Below, piece by piece: positions 17,297-25,351 of a stretch of DNA of 64,000 nucleotides. The notes under the pieces were generated by a model. It saw only the letters and a program-made list of their open reading frames with translations. It was not told the DNA's origin and did not search any database. Location: assembly GCA_964447285.1 (NCBI GenBank), contig CAYURO010000001.1:62001-126000 (forward strand). Direction: 5' to 3'. Position 1 is the first letter of the stretch; each line of letters opens with the position of its first letter. The position numbers and the translations under genes were made by a program. Origin of the DNA: CAJBNH01 sp964447285. GTDB taxonomy: Bacteria; Myxococcota_A; UBA9042.

Positions 17297-17658
17297 CCAC
17301 AGTTCGGACCGTAAGGCTGAACCGTGTCCTCCCATCGGGAAAGGAGCCTTCGCAGCCGACCAAGCCAGACGAGAGTCAACCCTTGGAAAGGACTGCAAGA
17401 GGATGATGCCCCGGTAAGGCATCTTCCCTCCGCGAAGGCACGATGGGCGCTAACCCACCGCCGAAGGGCGATCGCGTGGGTGGCAGATCGCCGGGCTGGT
17501 CCCGGAGGATGCCTCCCCAGCTCAGGTCGAAAGACCGAAGCAACACGCGGCCTCAGGCGAGACGGCCCCGCGAAGTGGTGTCCGCAAGTGAGCGAACGAG
17601 GGCGCCAGCCTGAACGGCCGTCGCCTGAAACGAACTGGATCGCCGAGGAGAGACAGGC
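17297..17658 (+). promoter_or_regulatory. long structured leader RNA upstream of rpsL
   Basis: The leader after the promoter contains no credible gene but a chain of perfect hairpins: 17405-17423 (GATGCC/GGCATC), 17454-17480 (CCCAC/GTGGG enclosing CGCC-GAAG-GGCG), 17491-17505 (CCGGG/CCCGG), 17504-17516 (GGAGG/CCTCC with an ATG loop) and 17525-17536 (GGTC-GAAA-GACC). A long stem pairs 17554-17567 with 17616-17627, with a 2-nt bulge. The last stem ends about 20 nt before the rpsL Shine-Dalgarno site. Upstream of the promoter (17064-17260) nothing was recognised. The leader may be a translational or attenuation control element for ribosomal protein synthesis; no known leader family was recognised. 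Confidence 0.5.
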
Positions 17659-18030
17659 ATGCCGACCATCAACCAGCTCGTCCGCAGCCGGCGCGAGGCC
17701 AAGCACGTCAAGACCAAGGCTCCGGCCTTGCAGGCTTGCCCGCAGAAGCGCGGTGTGTGCACTCGCGTCTACACGACCACGCCGAAGAAGCCGAACTCGG
17801 CACTTCGCAAGGTTGCTCGTGTTCGTCTGTCGAACAGCATGGAAGTGACGTCGTACATCCCCGGCGTCGGCCACAACCTGCAGGAGCACAGCATCGTGCT
17901 GATCCGCGGTGGCCGCGTGAAGGACCTGCCCGGCGTGCGCTACCACATCGTGCGAGGCAGCTTGGACACCACTGGCGTGGCCAACCGCAAGCAGAGCCGC
18001 TCGAAGTACGGCGCCAAGCGCCCGAAGTAG
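17659..18030 (+). CDS. rpsL: 30S ribosomal protein S12
   Basis: A 123-residue S12 of normal length. It has MPTINQLVR at the start, CTRVYTTTPKKPNSALRKVA at the decoding-centre loop and GGRVKDLPGVRYH later. The Lys residues of PKKPNS and RVKDLP that mutate in streptomycin resistance are wild type. First gene of the supercluster; GAGGAGAG precedes the ATG. Confidence 0.98.
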   Translation: MPTINQLVRSRREAKHVKTKAPALQACPQKRGVCTRVYTTTPKKPNSALRKVARVRLSNSMEVTSYIPGVGHNLQEHSIVLIRGGRVKDLPGVRYHIVRGSLDTTGVANRKQSRSKYGAKRPK

Positions 18031-18050
18031 TCTGACCGAGAGAGGGAATT

Positions 18051-18070
18051 GCCGGCGCCTGTGCGCTGGC
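18051..18070 (+). promoter_or_regulatory. rpsL-rpsG intergenic hairpin
   Basis: An 8-bp stem (one G-U pair) closes a CTGT loop: GCCGGCGC pairs with GCGCTGGC. It lies directly before the rpsG ribosome site GGAGAG. Confidence 0.55.
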
Positions 18071-18083
18071 CTGGAGAGAGATC

Positions 18084-18554
18084 ATGCCCCGTCGCCGCGA
18101 AGTACCGAAGCGCATCATCCTGCGGGACCCGAAGTATGGTGACCAGCTCGTCGCCAAGTTCGCCAACTGCCTGATGTACGACGGCAAGAAGTCGACTGCC
18201 GAGCACCTGCTGTATGCGGCGCTGTCGAAGGTTGAGTCGCGCGGCAAGGACGACCCGGTCAAACTCTTCAAGATGGCCCTGGAGAACGTGCGCCCGGCCG
18301 TCGAGGTCAAGTCGCGCCGCGTCGGCGGCTCGAACTATCAGGTCCCGGTCGAGATTCGCCCCGAGCGGCGCACCGCCCTGTCGATTCGTTGGCTCATCGC
18401 CAGCGCCCGCGCCCGCGGCGAGAAGTCGATGGACGAGAAGTTGGCTGGCGAGATTCTGGACGCCTCGCAGATGCGCGGTGCCGCAGTCAAGAAGCGTGAG
18501 GATGTGCACCGCATGGCCGAGGCGAACAAGGCGTTCGCCCACTACCGCTGGTAG
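18084..18554 (+). CDS. rpsG: 30S ribosomal protein S7
   Basis: A 156-residue S7, the primary 16S 3'-domain binder. It has MPRRREVPKR, FANCLMYDGKKSTAEH, NVRPAVEVKSRRVGGSNYQV and the C-terminal KKREDVHRMAEANKAFAHYR. Length and order (after rpsL, before fusA) are normal. A hairpin precedes its GGAGAG ribosome site. Confidence 0.98.
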   Translation: MPRRREVPKRIILRDPKYGDQLVAKFANCLMYDGKKSTAEHLLYAALSKVESRGKDDPVKLFKMALENVRPAVEVKSRRVGGSNYQVPVEIRPERRTALSIRWLIASARARGEKSMDEKLAGEILDASQMRGAAVKKREDVHRMAEANKAFAHYRW

Positions 18555-18680
18555 GCCGTTCGACACCAACGAGTTCCATCCGAAGGGCCCCGGTGAGAGG
18601 CCGTGTGAACACCTGCTGTCCGCCTGATTCGGTTCCTGAGGTTCCTGGGCAAGAGCGGCGACTGTTCCTGGAGATGCAAA

Positions 18681-20765
18681 GTGCCACGTAGTCAACCGCT
18701 CCAAAACTTCCGCAACATCGGCATCATGGCCCACATTGATGCCGGGAAGACCACGACCACGGAACGGATCCTGTTTTACACCGGTCGCCTCTACAAGATC
18801 GGCGAAGTCCACGACGGCGCAGCCACGATGGACTTCATGGAGCAGGAGCAGGAGCGCGGCATCACGATCACGTCAGCCGCGACGCAGTGCCAGTGGGCCG
18901 GCAAGACGATCAACATCATCGACACCCCCGGACACGTGGACTTCACCATTGAGGTCGAGCGGTCCCTGCGCGTGTTGGACGGCGCCGTCGCCGTGTTCTG
19001 TGCCGTGGGTGGCGTCGAGCCCCAGTCCGAGACCGTCTGGCGCCAGGCTGACCGCTACAAGGTTCCGCGCATCGCCTTCATCAACAAGATGGACCGCACC
19101 GGCGCCGACTTCGTGAAGGTCGTCGGCCAGCTGCGCGACCGCTTGGGCGCCAACGCTGTGCCGATCTTCCTGCCCATCGGTGCCGAAGAGCATTTCCGCG
19201 GCGTGGTTGACCTCATTTCGATGAAGGGCATGTTGTTCGACGAGGCCAGCCAAGGCTCGCGTTTCGACGTGGTCGATATTCCCGAAGACATGGTCGAAGA
19301 GGCCCAGGCCGCCCGCAACGTGATGCTCGAGCAGGTGGTCGAGAGTGACCTCGAGCTGATGGAGCGCTACCTGAACGGCGGCGAGATCACGGTCGAAGAG
19401 ACCCATCGCGCGCTCCGGACCGCGACGGTCAACCTGACCTGCATCCCCGTCATCTGCGGTAGCGCCTTCAAGAACAAGGGCGTGCAGCAGCTGCTCGACG
19501 CCGTCGTGGCTTACCTGCCCTCGCCGCTGGACATTCCGCCGCTCGTCGGCAAGGTCCCCGCCAGCGAGAAGCGCGCAGGCGAGCCGCTGGTGCGCAAGCC
19601 CGAAGACGACGCGCCGTTCTCCGGCTTGGCCTTCAAGCTCTGGACGGACCCCTTCGTCGGTCACCTGACCTACGTGCGGATCTACTCGGGTACGATGGTG
19701 GTCGGCGACGCGATGCTGAACGCCAACACCGGCAAGCGCGAGCGCATTGGCCGCATCATGCGGATGCACGCCAACAAGCGAGAAGACATCAAGGAAGCGT
19801 TCGCTGGCGAGATCGTCGCGGTGGCTGGTCTGCGTGACACGATCACGGGCCACACGCTCTGCGACCCCAAAGAGCCGGTTCTGCTTGAGGAAATGAAGTT
19901 TCCCGAGCCGGTGATCGCGGTGTCCATCGAGCCGGACAACAAGGCTGAGGAAGAGAAACTGGGACTCGGACTGGCCAAGCTGGGCCGCGAGGACCCCTCC
20001 TTCCGCATCACGACCAACGAAGAGACCGGGCAGACACTCATCGCCGGAATGGGCGAGCTGCACCTCGAGATCATCGTCGACCGCCTCAAGCGCGAGTTCA
20101 AGGTGAACGCCAAGGTCGGAAGGCCTCAGGTCGCTTACCGCGAGACGATCACCCAGACGGTCGAGATCGACCACAAGTACGCCAAGCAGACGGGCGGCCG
20201 CGGTCAGTACGGCCACGTCGTCATCCGCATGACGCCGCGCGAGCCCGGTCAGGGCTACGAGTTCGTCGACGAGACGAAGGGCGGCGTCATTCCGAAGGAG
20301 TACATCCCGGCGGTCGACAAGGGCATTCAAGAGGCTTGCACCAGCGGTGTGTACGGCTTCCCCGTCGTCGACTTCCAGGTGGCGCTGACCTACGGCTCGT
20401 ACCACGATGTGGACTCGAGCGAGATGGCCTTCCGCATCGCAGGTTCGATGGCGTTCAAAGAGGGCGAGCGCAAGGCCAAGGCCGTGCTGCTCGAGCCCAT
20501 CTTCGACATCGAGATCCTGGTGCCCGAAGAGTATCTGGGCGACATGATCGGCGACCTGAACTCGCGCCGTGGCCGCATCAACAACCTGGACGAGCGCGGC
20601 GGAGTACGCGTGATTCAGGGTACGGTGCCGCTTGGCGAGACGTTTGGCTACGCGACGGACCTCCGCTCGCGTACCCAAGGCCGCGGCACCTATACGATGC
20701 AGTTCGCGCACTATGCGCCCGCGCCTCAGGCGCTGATGACCGAAGTTCTGAAGGCGGCGTCTTAG
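18681..20765 (+). CDS. fusA: elongation factor G
   Basis: A 694-residue translocase GTPase starting with GTG. GTPase motifs are AHIDAGKTTTTERIL (G1), RGITITSAATQC (G2), DTPGHVDFTIEV (G3) and INKMDRTGADF (G4). Domain IV/V motifs include GGRGQYGHVVI and the C-terminal DLRSRTQGRGTYTMQF. Full length. The 126-bp gap upstream holds only weak short hairpins. The gene is followed by rpsJ, with no tuf gene between. Confidence 0.98.
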   Translation: MPRSQPLQNFRNIGIMAHIDAGKTTTTERILFYTGRLYKIGEVHDGAATMDFMEQEQERGITITSAATQCQWAGKTINIIDTPGHVDFTIEVERSLRVLDGAVAVFCAVGGVEPQSETVWRQADRYKVPRIAFINKMDRTGADFVKVVGQLRDRLGANAVPIFLPIGAEEHFRGVVDLISMKGMLFDEASQGSRFDVVDIPEDMVEEAQAARNVMLEQVVESDLELMERYLNGGEITVEETHRALRTATVNLTCIPVICGSAFKNKGVQQLLDAVVAYLPSPLDIPPLVGKVPASEKRAGEPLVRKPEDDAPFSGLAFKLWTDPFVGHLTYVRIYSGTMVVGDAMLNANTGKRERIGRIMRMHANKREDIKEAFAGEIVAVAGLRDTITGHTLCDPKEPVLLEEMKFPEPVIAVSIEPDNKAEEEKLGLGLAKLGREDPSFRITTNEETGQTLIAGMGELHLEIIVDRLKREFKVNAKVGRPQVAYRETITQTVEIDHKYAKQTGGRGQYGHVVIRMTPREPGQGYEFVDETKGGVIPKEYIPAVDKGIQEACTSGVYGFPVVDFQVALTYGSYHDVDSSEMAFRIAGSMAFKEGERKAKAVLLEPIFDIEILVPEEYLGDMIGDLNSRRGRINNLDERGGVRVIQGTVPLGETFGYATDLRSRTQGRGTYTMQFAHYAPAPQALMTEVLKAAS

Positions 20766-20781
20766 AGCGCCGACACCGATC

Positions 20782-20797
20782 GGTCGAGCAACCGACC
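20782..20797 (+). promoter_or_regulatory. fusA-rpsJ intergenic hairpin
   Basis: GGTCG (20782-20786) pairs with CGACC (20793-20797) around a 6-nt loop, 17 bp after the fusA stop. The stem sequence recurs in the rplD-rplW and rplW-rplB gaps. Confidence 0.4.
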
Positions 20798-20823
20798 CGT
20801 CGAGCCAGAGACGAGTCGAGAGA

Positions 20824-20865
20824 GTGACGAGTTGAGCGTGTGACGAGTTGAGCGTGTGACGAGTT
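20824..20865. repeat. 16-bp tandem repeat in fusA-rpsJ gap
   Basis: GTGACGAGTTGAGCGT is repeated at 20824-20839 and 20840-20855, followed by its first 10 bases at 20856-20865. A degenerate copy seems to precede it (GAGACGAGTCGAGA). No function is evident; it may be slippage in the spacer where tuf is usually found. Confidence 0.85.
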
Positions 20866-20900
20866 CTGGTTCGAGGTTCGCTTAGAACAGGGAGACGACG

Positions 20901-21209
20901 ATGGCAGGCCAGCGCATTCGCATCCGGTTGAAGGCATACGACTTCAAGCTCCTGGATCAGTCCGTCAGCGAGATCATCACGACCGTGCGCAACACCGGCG
21001 CGCGCATCGCGGGTCCGATTCCGCTGCCCACGCGCATCAACAGCTACACGGTGCTCCGCTCGCCCCACGTGGACAAGAAGAGCCGTGAGCAGTTCGAGAT
21101 CCGCACGCACAAGCGGCTGATCGACATCCTCGACCCGACCCAGCAGACGCTGGACGCCCTGATGCGTCTGGATCTGGCGGCCGGCGTTGCCGTCGAGATC
21201 AAGACCTGA
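20901..21209 (+). CDS. rpsJ: 30S ribosomal protein S10
   Basis: A 102-residue S10 (NusE), also part of antitermination complexes. It has QRIRIRLKAYDFKLLDQS, GPIPLPTRINSYTVLRSPH, KKSREQFEIRTHKRLIDI. GGGAGA precedes the ATG. The gene normally after it, rplC, is absent: rplD follows within 92 bp. Confidence 0.98.
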   Translation: MAGQRIRIRLKAYDFKLLDQSVSEIITTVRNTGARIAGPIPLPTRINSYTVLRSPHVDKKSREQFEIRTHKRLIDILDPTQQTLDALMRLDLAAGVAVEIKT

Positions 21210-21300
21210 GTTGCCGCCCCTAGCGGGGAAGCGAGCAGGCAAGAACGCGACTGGCGTCACCCAAGCAGGGACGCCGCACTGACAGGATACGGAGGGTGTG

Positions 21301-21924
21301 ATGCCCAAGGTCAATGTACTCAACGAGCAGGCCCAAAGCGTGGGCGAGATCGAGTTGGCGGACGATGTGTTCGCCGCCACGATCAAGCCTCACTTGCACT
21401 GGGAAGTGGTGCGCAACCAGCTGGCGAATCGCCGCGCCGGTACGCACTCGACCAAGACGCGCACGACGGTGTCCGGTACGACCAAGAAGGCCGTGCGTCA
21501 GAAGGGCACCGGCGGCGCGCGTCACGGTTCGCGCAAGAGCCCCGTCTACGTCGGCGGCGGTGTGGCCCACGGTCCGCACCCTCGCGACTACAGCTACGTC
21601 GTGCCGAAGCAGGTTCGTCGGGCGGCACTTTGCTCAGCCATCAGCACCCGGTTCGCCGGTGGCGACATGCTGGTCATCGAGGATCCGTCCTTCGAGAAGG
21701 CCCGCACCAGCCGCGCGGCCAAGGCGCTGAACGCCCTGGGTGCTCACAAGGCACTGGTCGTGACGGGCGTCGAGAACGAGAACCTGCATCTGTCCGTGCG
21801 CAACCTGCGTTCGGCCAAGTACATCCGCGCCGAGGGTCTGAACGTCTTCGACGTCCTCAAGTACGACAAGCTCGTGCTGACCGTCGAGGGTGCACGCGCG
21901 CTCGAAGTGCGCCTGCAGGGCTAG
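21301..21924 (+). CDS. rplD: 50S ribosomal protein L4
   Basis: A 207-residue L4, with KVNVLNEQAQSVGEIEL, the RQKGTGGARHGSRKSPVYVG exit-tunnel loop region and HPRDYSYVVPKQVRRAAL. GGAGG lies 5 nt before the ATG at 21301; a GTG just upstream (21298) is in frame but too close to it. L4 normally follows L3, which is missing here. Confidence 0.97.
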   Translation: MPKVNVLNEQAQSVGEIELADDVFAATIKPHLHWEVVRNQLANRRAGTHSTKTRTTVSGTTKKAVRQKGTGGARHGSRKSPVYVGGGVAHGPHPRDYSYVVPKQVRRAALCSAISTRFAGGDMLVIEDPSFEKARTSRAAKALNALGAHKALVVTGVENENLHLSVRNLRSAKYIRAEGLNVFDVLKYDKLVLTVEGARALEVRLQG

Positions 21925-21935
21925 CCGCGAGGTCA

Positions 21936-21947
21936 GGTCGAACGACC
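21936..21947 (+). promoter_or_regulatory. rplD-rplW intergenic hairpin
   Basis: GGTC-GAAC-GACC, a 4-bp stem with a 4-nt loop, 24 nt before the rplW start. A twin with loop GAAA lies in the rpsL leader at 17525-17536. Confidence 0.4.
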
Positions 21948-21970
21948 GCAGCAGGGAACAGGTAGAAGCC

Positions 21971-22264
21971 ATGGGACTGCATCTGACGCAAATTCTGGTC
22001 CGGCCGCTCATCACCGAGAAGAACAATCTCGGACGTGAAGAGCGCAACGAGATCGTCTTCGAGGTCAACAAGGCCGCGAACAAGCCGATGATCACCGACG
22101 CCGTCGAGCAACTGTTCGGGGTGAAGGTGGAGGCTGTGCGGACCATTCATCACAAGGGCAAGGCGCGCCGCGTCGGCAAGTGGTCGGGCTTCCGCCCGGA
22201 CACCAAGAAAGCCGTCGTCAAGCTCGCAGCCGGCGAGACCATCGACTTCTTCAAGGGCGTCTGA
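21971..22264 (+). CDS. rplW: 50S ribosomal protein L23
   Basis: A 97-residue L23 at the tunnel exit, docking site for trigger factor and SRP. It has LVRPLITEKNN, FEVNKAANKPMITDAVEQLF and VKLAAGETIDFF. The ATG at 21971 starts the conserved region; the ribosome site is weak (AGG). Normal length. Confidence 0.97.
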   Translation: MGLHLTQILVRPLITEKNNLGREERNEIVFEVNKAANKPMITDAVEQLFGVKVEAVRTIHHKGKARRVGKWSGFRPDTKKAVVKLAAGETIDFFKGV

Positions 22265-22271
22265 ACGGACC

Positions 22272-22299
22272 GGGTCGGTGCCGAGAGGTGCCGCGACCC
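22272..22299 (+). promoter_or_regulatory. rplW-rplB intergenic hairpin
   Basis: GGGTCG (22272-22277) pairs with CGACCC (22294-22299) around a 16-nt loop, starting 7 nt after the rplW stop. Confidence 0.4.
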
Positions 22300-22347
22300 T
22301 GAGTGGCCTAGCCGTCGAACGTACTTCAGTTCTGGAGAGAGAAGATC

Positions 22348-23169
22348 ATGGGGATCAAGCACTACAGGCCGGTTAGCGCAGGCACCCGGCAGCTCGCCCT
22401 CGACGACTTCAAGGACATCACCGCGTCGAAGCCCGAGAAGTCGTTGTGCGTGCCGCTGTCCACGACCGCCGGTCGTAACAGCTATGGACGCATTACGTCG
22501 TATCAGCGCGGCGGCGGCCACAAGCGGCACTACCGCCTCATCGACTTCAAACGCGACAAGGTGGCTGTCCCCGCGACGGTGGCCACGATCGAGTACGACC
22601 CCAACCGGTCGGCCCGTATCGCGTTGCTGCACTACGCGGACGGCGAGAAGCGCTACATCATCGCTCCCTTGAGTGTCAAGGTCGGTGACGTGGTCATCTC
22701 GAGCCGCAACGCGGACATCAAACCTGGCAACACGCTGCCGCTGCAGGCCATCCCGGTCGGCACGATGGTGCACGCCGTGGAGCTGCAAATCGGCAAGGGC
22801 GCTCAGCTCTGCCGTGCTGCCGGCACCGCTGCCCAGTTGATGGCCAAGGAAGGCAAGCACGCGCTGCTGCGGCTGCCCTCCGGCGAGCTTCGTCGCGTCG
22901 CGGTCGAGTGCCGGGCCACCATTGGCCAGACCGGCAACCCGGACCACGACAAGCAGAATTTGGGCAAGGCCGGCCGCACCCGCTGGCTGGGCATTCGTCC
23001 GCACGTCCGTGGCGTCGCGATGAACCCGGTCGACCACCCCCTGGGCGGTGGCGAAGGCCGTACGTCCGGTGGTCGTCACCCCGTGACCCCGTGGGGCAAG
23101 CCCACCAAGGGCTCGAAGACGCGCCACAACAAGCGTACCAATCACCTCATCGTGAGCCGCCGCAAGTAA
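22348..23169 (+). CDS. rplB: 50S ribosomal protein L2
   Basis: A 273-residue L2 of the peptidyl transferase centre region. It has YRPVSAGTRQLALDDF, SYQRGGGHKRHYRLIDF, EYDPNRSARIALLHYADG and the conserved GVAMNPVDHPLGGGEGRTSG with its functional His. Full length; GGAGAG precedes the ATG. Confidence 0.98.
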   Translation: MGIKHYRPVSAGTRQLALDDFKDITASKPEKSLCVPLSTTAGRNSYGRITSYQRGGGHKRHYRLIDFKRDKVAVPATVATIEYDPNRSARIALLHYADGEKRYIIAPLSVKVGDVVISSRNADIKPGNTLPLQAIPVGTMVHAVELQIGKGAQLCRAAGTAAQLMAKEGKHALLRLPSGELRRVAVECRATIGQTGNPDHDKQNLGKAGRTRWLGIRPHVRGVAMNPVDHPLGGGEGRTSGGRHPVTPWGKPTKGSKTRHNKRTNHLIVSRRK

Positions 23170-23214
23170 GGCGTGAGCTGGTCAGGCGCGAGCCCCATAG
23201 GCCGCGCACCCGAG

Positions 23215-23228
23215 GGCACGTGAGTGCC
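23215..23228 (+). promoter_or_regulatory. rplB-rpsS intergenic GNRA hairpin
   Basis: GGCAC-GTGA-GTGCC, a perfect 5-bp stem with a GNRA tetraloop, 20 nt before the rpsS start. The same stem with a GCAA loop precedes rpsD at 33917-33930. Confidence 0.55.
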
Positions 23229-23247
23229 GGCAAGAAGAGAGGAACCC

Positions 23248-23526
23248 GTGACACGTTCGATCAAGAAAGGACCCTTCGTCGACGATCACCTCAAGACCCG
23301 GGTCGAAGAGTTCGTGCGCACCGGCAACAAGCGTCCGATCAAGACGTGGTCGCGCCGGTCGACGATCTTCCCGGACTTCGTGGGCCTGAACTTCATGGTT
23401 CACAACGGAAAGAAGTTCGTGCCGGTGTTCGTCACCGAGAACATGGTCGGGCACAAGCTCGGCGAGTTCTCGCCGACCCGCACGTTCCACGGCCACTCGG
23501 GCGACAAGAAGGTCAAGAAGCGCTAA
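23248..23526 (+). CDS. rpsS: 30S ribosomal protein S19
   Basis: A 92-residue S19 with a GTG start: VTRSIKKGPFVDDHL, KTWSRRSTIFPDFVGLNFMV, HKLGEFSPTRTFHGH. The GTG at 23248 has GAGAGGA just upstream and gives the family length; an ATG 24 bp upstream would add nonconserved residues. Confidence 0.96.
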   Translation: MTRSIKKGPFVDDHLKTRVEEFVRTGNKRPIKTWSRRSTIFPDFVGLNFMVHNGKKFVPVFVTENMVGHKLGEFSPTRTFHGHSGDKKVKKR

Positions 23527-23533
23527 ATGCGCG

Positions 23534-23549
23534 CCGCGTGAAAGCGCGG
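23534..23549 (+). promoter_or_regulatory. rpsS-rplV intergenic GNRA hairpin
   Basis: CCGCGT-GAAA-GCGCGG, a 6-bp stem closed by a T-G pair and a GAAA tetraloop, 8 nt after the rpsS stop. Confidence 0.5.
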
Positions 23550-23603
23550 GCATGAGACGGAAGTGCGCCGGTCCTGGAACCGCGCGCACGAACGGGAGCC
23601 GCC

Positions 23604-23945
23604 ATGGAGACGAAGAACACGAAGGTCCACCTCCGCAATCTGCCGATCGCACCCCGCAAGGTGCGCGTCGTCGTGGACCAGATCCGCAACAAGGGCGCGG
23701 CGGAAGCGCTCGATATCCTGTCGTTCACGGTCAAGCTCGGTGCTGAGCCGGTCCGCAAGCTGCTTGACAGCGCGGTCGCCAACGCCCGGACCAACCATGC
23801 GATGGACGTCGACCGACTGTTTGTGGAGTCCGTCTATGTCGATCAGGCTCGGAGCCTGAAGCGCTTCACCCCGCGCGCGCAGGGTCGAGCGACGAAGATC
23901 ATCAAGAAGTCCAGCCACGTCACGCTGGTGCTGGGCGAGCGCTAG
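23604..23945 (+). CDS. rplV: 50S ribosomal protein L22
   Basis: A 113-residue L22 lining the exit tunnel. It has RNLPIAPRKVRVVVDQIRNK, VANARTNHAMDVDRLFVESV and the tunnel-loop end SLKRFTPRAQGRATKI. GGAG lies before the ATG. Confidence 0.97.
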   Translation: METKNTKVHLRNLPIAPRKVRVVVDQIRNKGAAEALDILSFTVKLGAEPVRKLLDSAVANARTNHAMDVDRLFVESVYVDQARSLKRFTPRAQGRATKIIKKSSHVTLVLGER

Positions 23946-23972
23946 AGTCGATCGCGACAGAACAGACGCGGC

Positions 23973-23986
23973 GCCCGGTGACGGGC
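23973..23986 (+). promoter_or_regulatory. rplV-rpsC intergenic GNRA hairpin
   Basis: GCCCG-GTGA-CGGGC, a perfect 5-bp stem with GNRA tetraloop, 14 nt before the rpsC ribosome site GGAGG. Confidence 0.55.
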
Positions 23987-24010
23987 AGGACGCAGGGTCA
24001 GGAGGTCAGT

Positions 24011-24658
24011 GTGGGACAGAAGAGCCATCCGAACGGTCTGCGCCTTGGCGTGATCCGCACCTGGAACTCGAAGTGGTTCGAAGAGAAGAACTACAGCCGC
24101 TGGCTGCACGAGGACCTGACGATCCGCAAGCTCATCAAGACCAAGATGATGCATGCCGGTATCGCCAAGATCGACATCGAGCGGCGGGCGCGTCAGATCC
24201 GGATCGGCGTCCACACGGCGCGTCCCGGCATCCTGATCGGGCCCAAGGGCAAGGAAGCCGAGAAGCTCAAGGCGAGCCTCGCCAAGATCGCGCAGGGCGA
24301 GATCGTCCTGTCGATCCACGAGATCCGCCGGGCCGAGACCGACGCCCAGCTGGTCGCTGAGAGCATCGCCACCCAGCTCGAGCGCCGCGTTGCGTTCCGC
24401 CGGGCGATGCGCAAGGCGATGCAGAGCGCGCAGAAGTTCGGCATCAAGGGTATCCGCGTCGCCTGCTCGGGGCGTCTGGGCGGAGCCGAGATGGGCCGGT
24501 ACGAATGGTATCGCGAGGGCCGCGTGCCCCTGCACACCTTGCGTGCCGACATCCAGTACGGCGAGGCGACCGCGCACACGACGTACGGCTGCATCGGCGT
24601 GAAGACCTGGATCTACCAGGGCGACATCCTGCCCGAGCGCACGGCCGCCAAGGCTTGA
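24011..24658 (+). CDS. rpsC: 30S ribosomal protein S3
   Basis: A 215-residue S3 with GTG start (VGQKSHPNGLRLGVIRTWNS). The KH domain has RTARPGILIGPKGKEAEKLK-like sequence and the C-terminal domain has ACSGRLGGAEMGRYEWYREG. GGAGG at 24001-24005, 5 nt before the GTG, fixes this start. Confidence 0.97.
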   Translation: MGQKSHPNGLRLGVIRTWNSKWFEEKNYSRWLHEDLTIRKLIKTKMMHAGIAKIDIERRARQIRIGVHTARPGILIGPKGKEAEKLKASLAKIAQGEIVLSIHEIRRAETDAQLVAESIATQLERRVAFRRAMRKAMQSAQKFGIKGIRVACSGRLGGAEMGRYEWYREGRVPLHTLRADIQYGEATAHTTYGCIGVKTWIYQGDILPERTAAKA

Positions 24659-24670
24659 CGAATCTGTGAT

Positions 24671-24700
24671 CGGCCCAGCCCGCTTTGACGGGACAGGCCG
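24671..24700 (+). promoter_or_regulatory. rpsC-rplP two-step intergenic hairpin
   Basis: Outer stem CGGCC/GGCCG (24671-24675 with 24696-24700) encloses CCCG/CGGG (24679-24682 with 24689-24692) with a CTTTGA loop. The rplP ribosome site GGAGG follows 9 nt later. Confidence 0.5.
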
Positions 24701-24718
24701 AAGGGAAAGGAGGATGCC

Positions 24719-25135
24719 ATGCTGGCTCCCAAGAGAGTGCTCTGGCGCAAGGTCCAAAAGGGCAAGATGCGCGGATTCGCCTACCGCGGCAACGAAGTCT
24801 CGTTTGGAGACTACGCGCTCATGGCGACCGAGTGCGGCAAGCTAACGAGCCGCCAGATTGAGGCGGCCCGTGTCTCGATGACCCGTAAGGTCAAGCGTGA
24901 CGCCAAGGTGTGGATTCGCGTGTTTCCGCACAAGCCGATTTCGAAGAAGCCCGCCGAAACCCGCATGGGTAAGGGAAAGGGGCCACCGGATCACTGGGTC
25001 GCCATCGTTCAGCCCGGCACGGTGCTGTACGAGATCCAGTCGACCGAGACCAAGCTCGTCTACGAGGCGCTTGAGGTTGCCTCGCAGAAGCTTCCGATCA
25101 AGACGCGCGTCATCGCCCGGGGAGAAATCGCATGA
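24719..25135 (+). CDS. rplP: 50S ribosomal protein L16
   Basis: A 138-residue L16 near the A-site tRNA. It has MLAPKRVLWRKVQKGKMRG, LTSRQIEAARVSMTR and WIRVFPHKPISKKPAETRMG. GGAGG precedes the ATG. Its stop overlaps the rpmC ATG (ATGA). Confidence 0.98.
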   Translation: MLAPKRVLWRKVQKGKMRGFAYRGNEVSFGDYALMATECGKLTSRQIEAARVSMTRKVKRDAKVWIRVFPHKPISKKPAETRMGKGKGPPDHWVAIVQPGTVLYEIQSTETKLVYEALEVASQKLPIKTRVIARGEIA

Positions 25136-25347
25136 AGCGGGGCCTGGTCAACGAACTTACCGTCGCCGAGCTGCAGCGCAAGGAAGCTGAGCTGCGCGAC
25201 GAGATCTTCCGTCTTCGCTTCCAGCACCACACCGGCCAGCTGGCGAGCCCGATCAAGCTTCGGGGTTCCCGGCGCGAGCTCGCTCAGGTGTTGACCCGTC
25301 TGCGCGCCCTCGAGCTGGGTATCGCGTCTGCCGCCAAGGAGGCCTAG
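25132..25347 (+). CDS. rpmC: 50S ribosomal protein L29
   Basis: A 71-residue L29, two helices: ELTVAELQRKEAELRDEIF and RLRFQHHTGQLASP, then REL...LTRLRALE. Overlaps rplP by 4 bases, one of the few tightly packed junctions in this cluster. Confidence 0.95.
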   Translation: MKRGLVNELTVAELQRKEAELRDEIFRLRFQHHTGQLASPIKLRGSRRELAQVLTRLRALELGIASAAKEA

Positions 25348-25351
25348 GAAC

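Noticed and set aside
17071..17406. Possible 111-codon gene in the leader before rpsL
   Set aside because: It lies over the promoter, has no ribosome site and no family motif; the region is better explained as promoter and leader RNA.
18873..21386. Long minus-strand frame of 837 codons
   Set aside because: It is antisense to fusA and rpsJ and has no recognisable motif.
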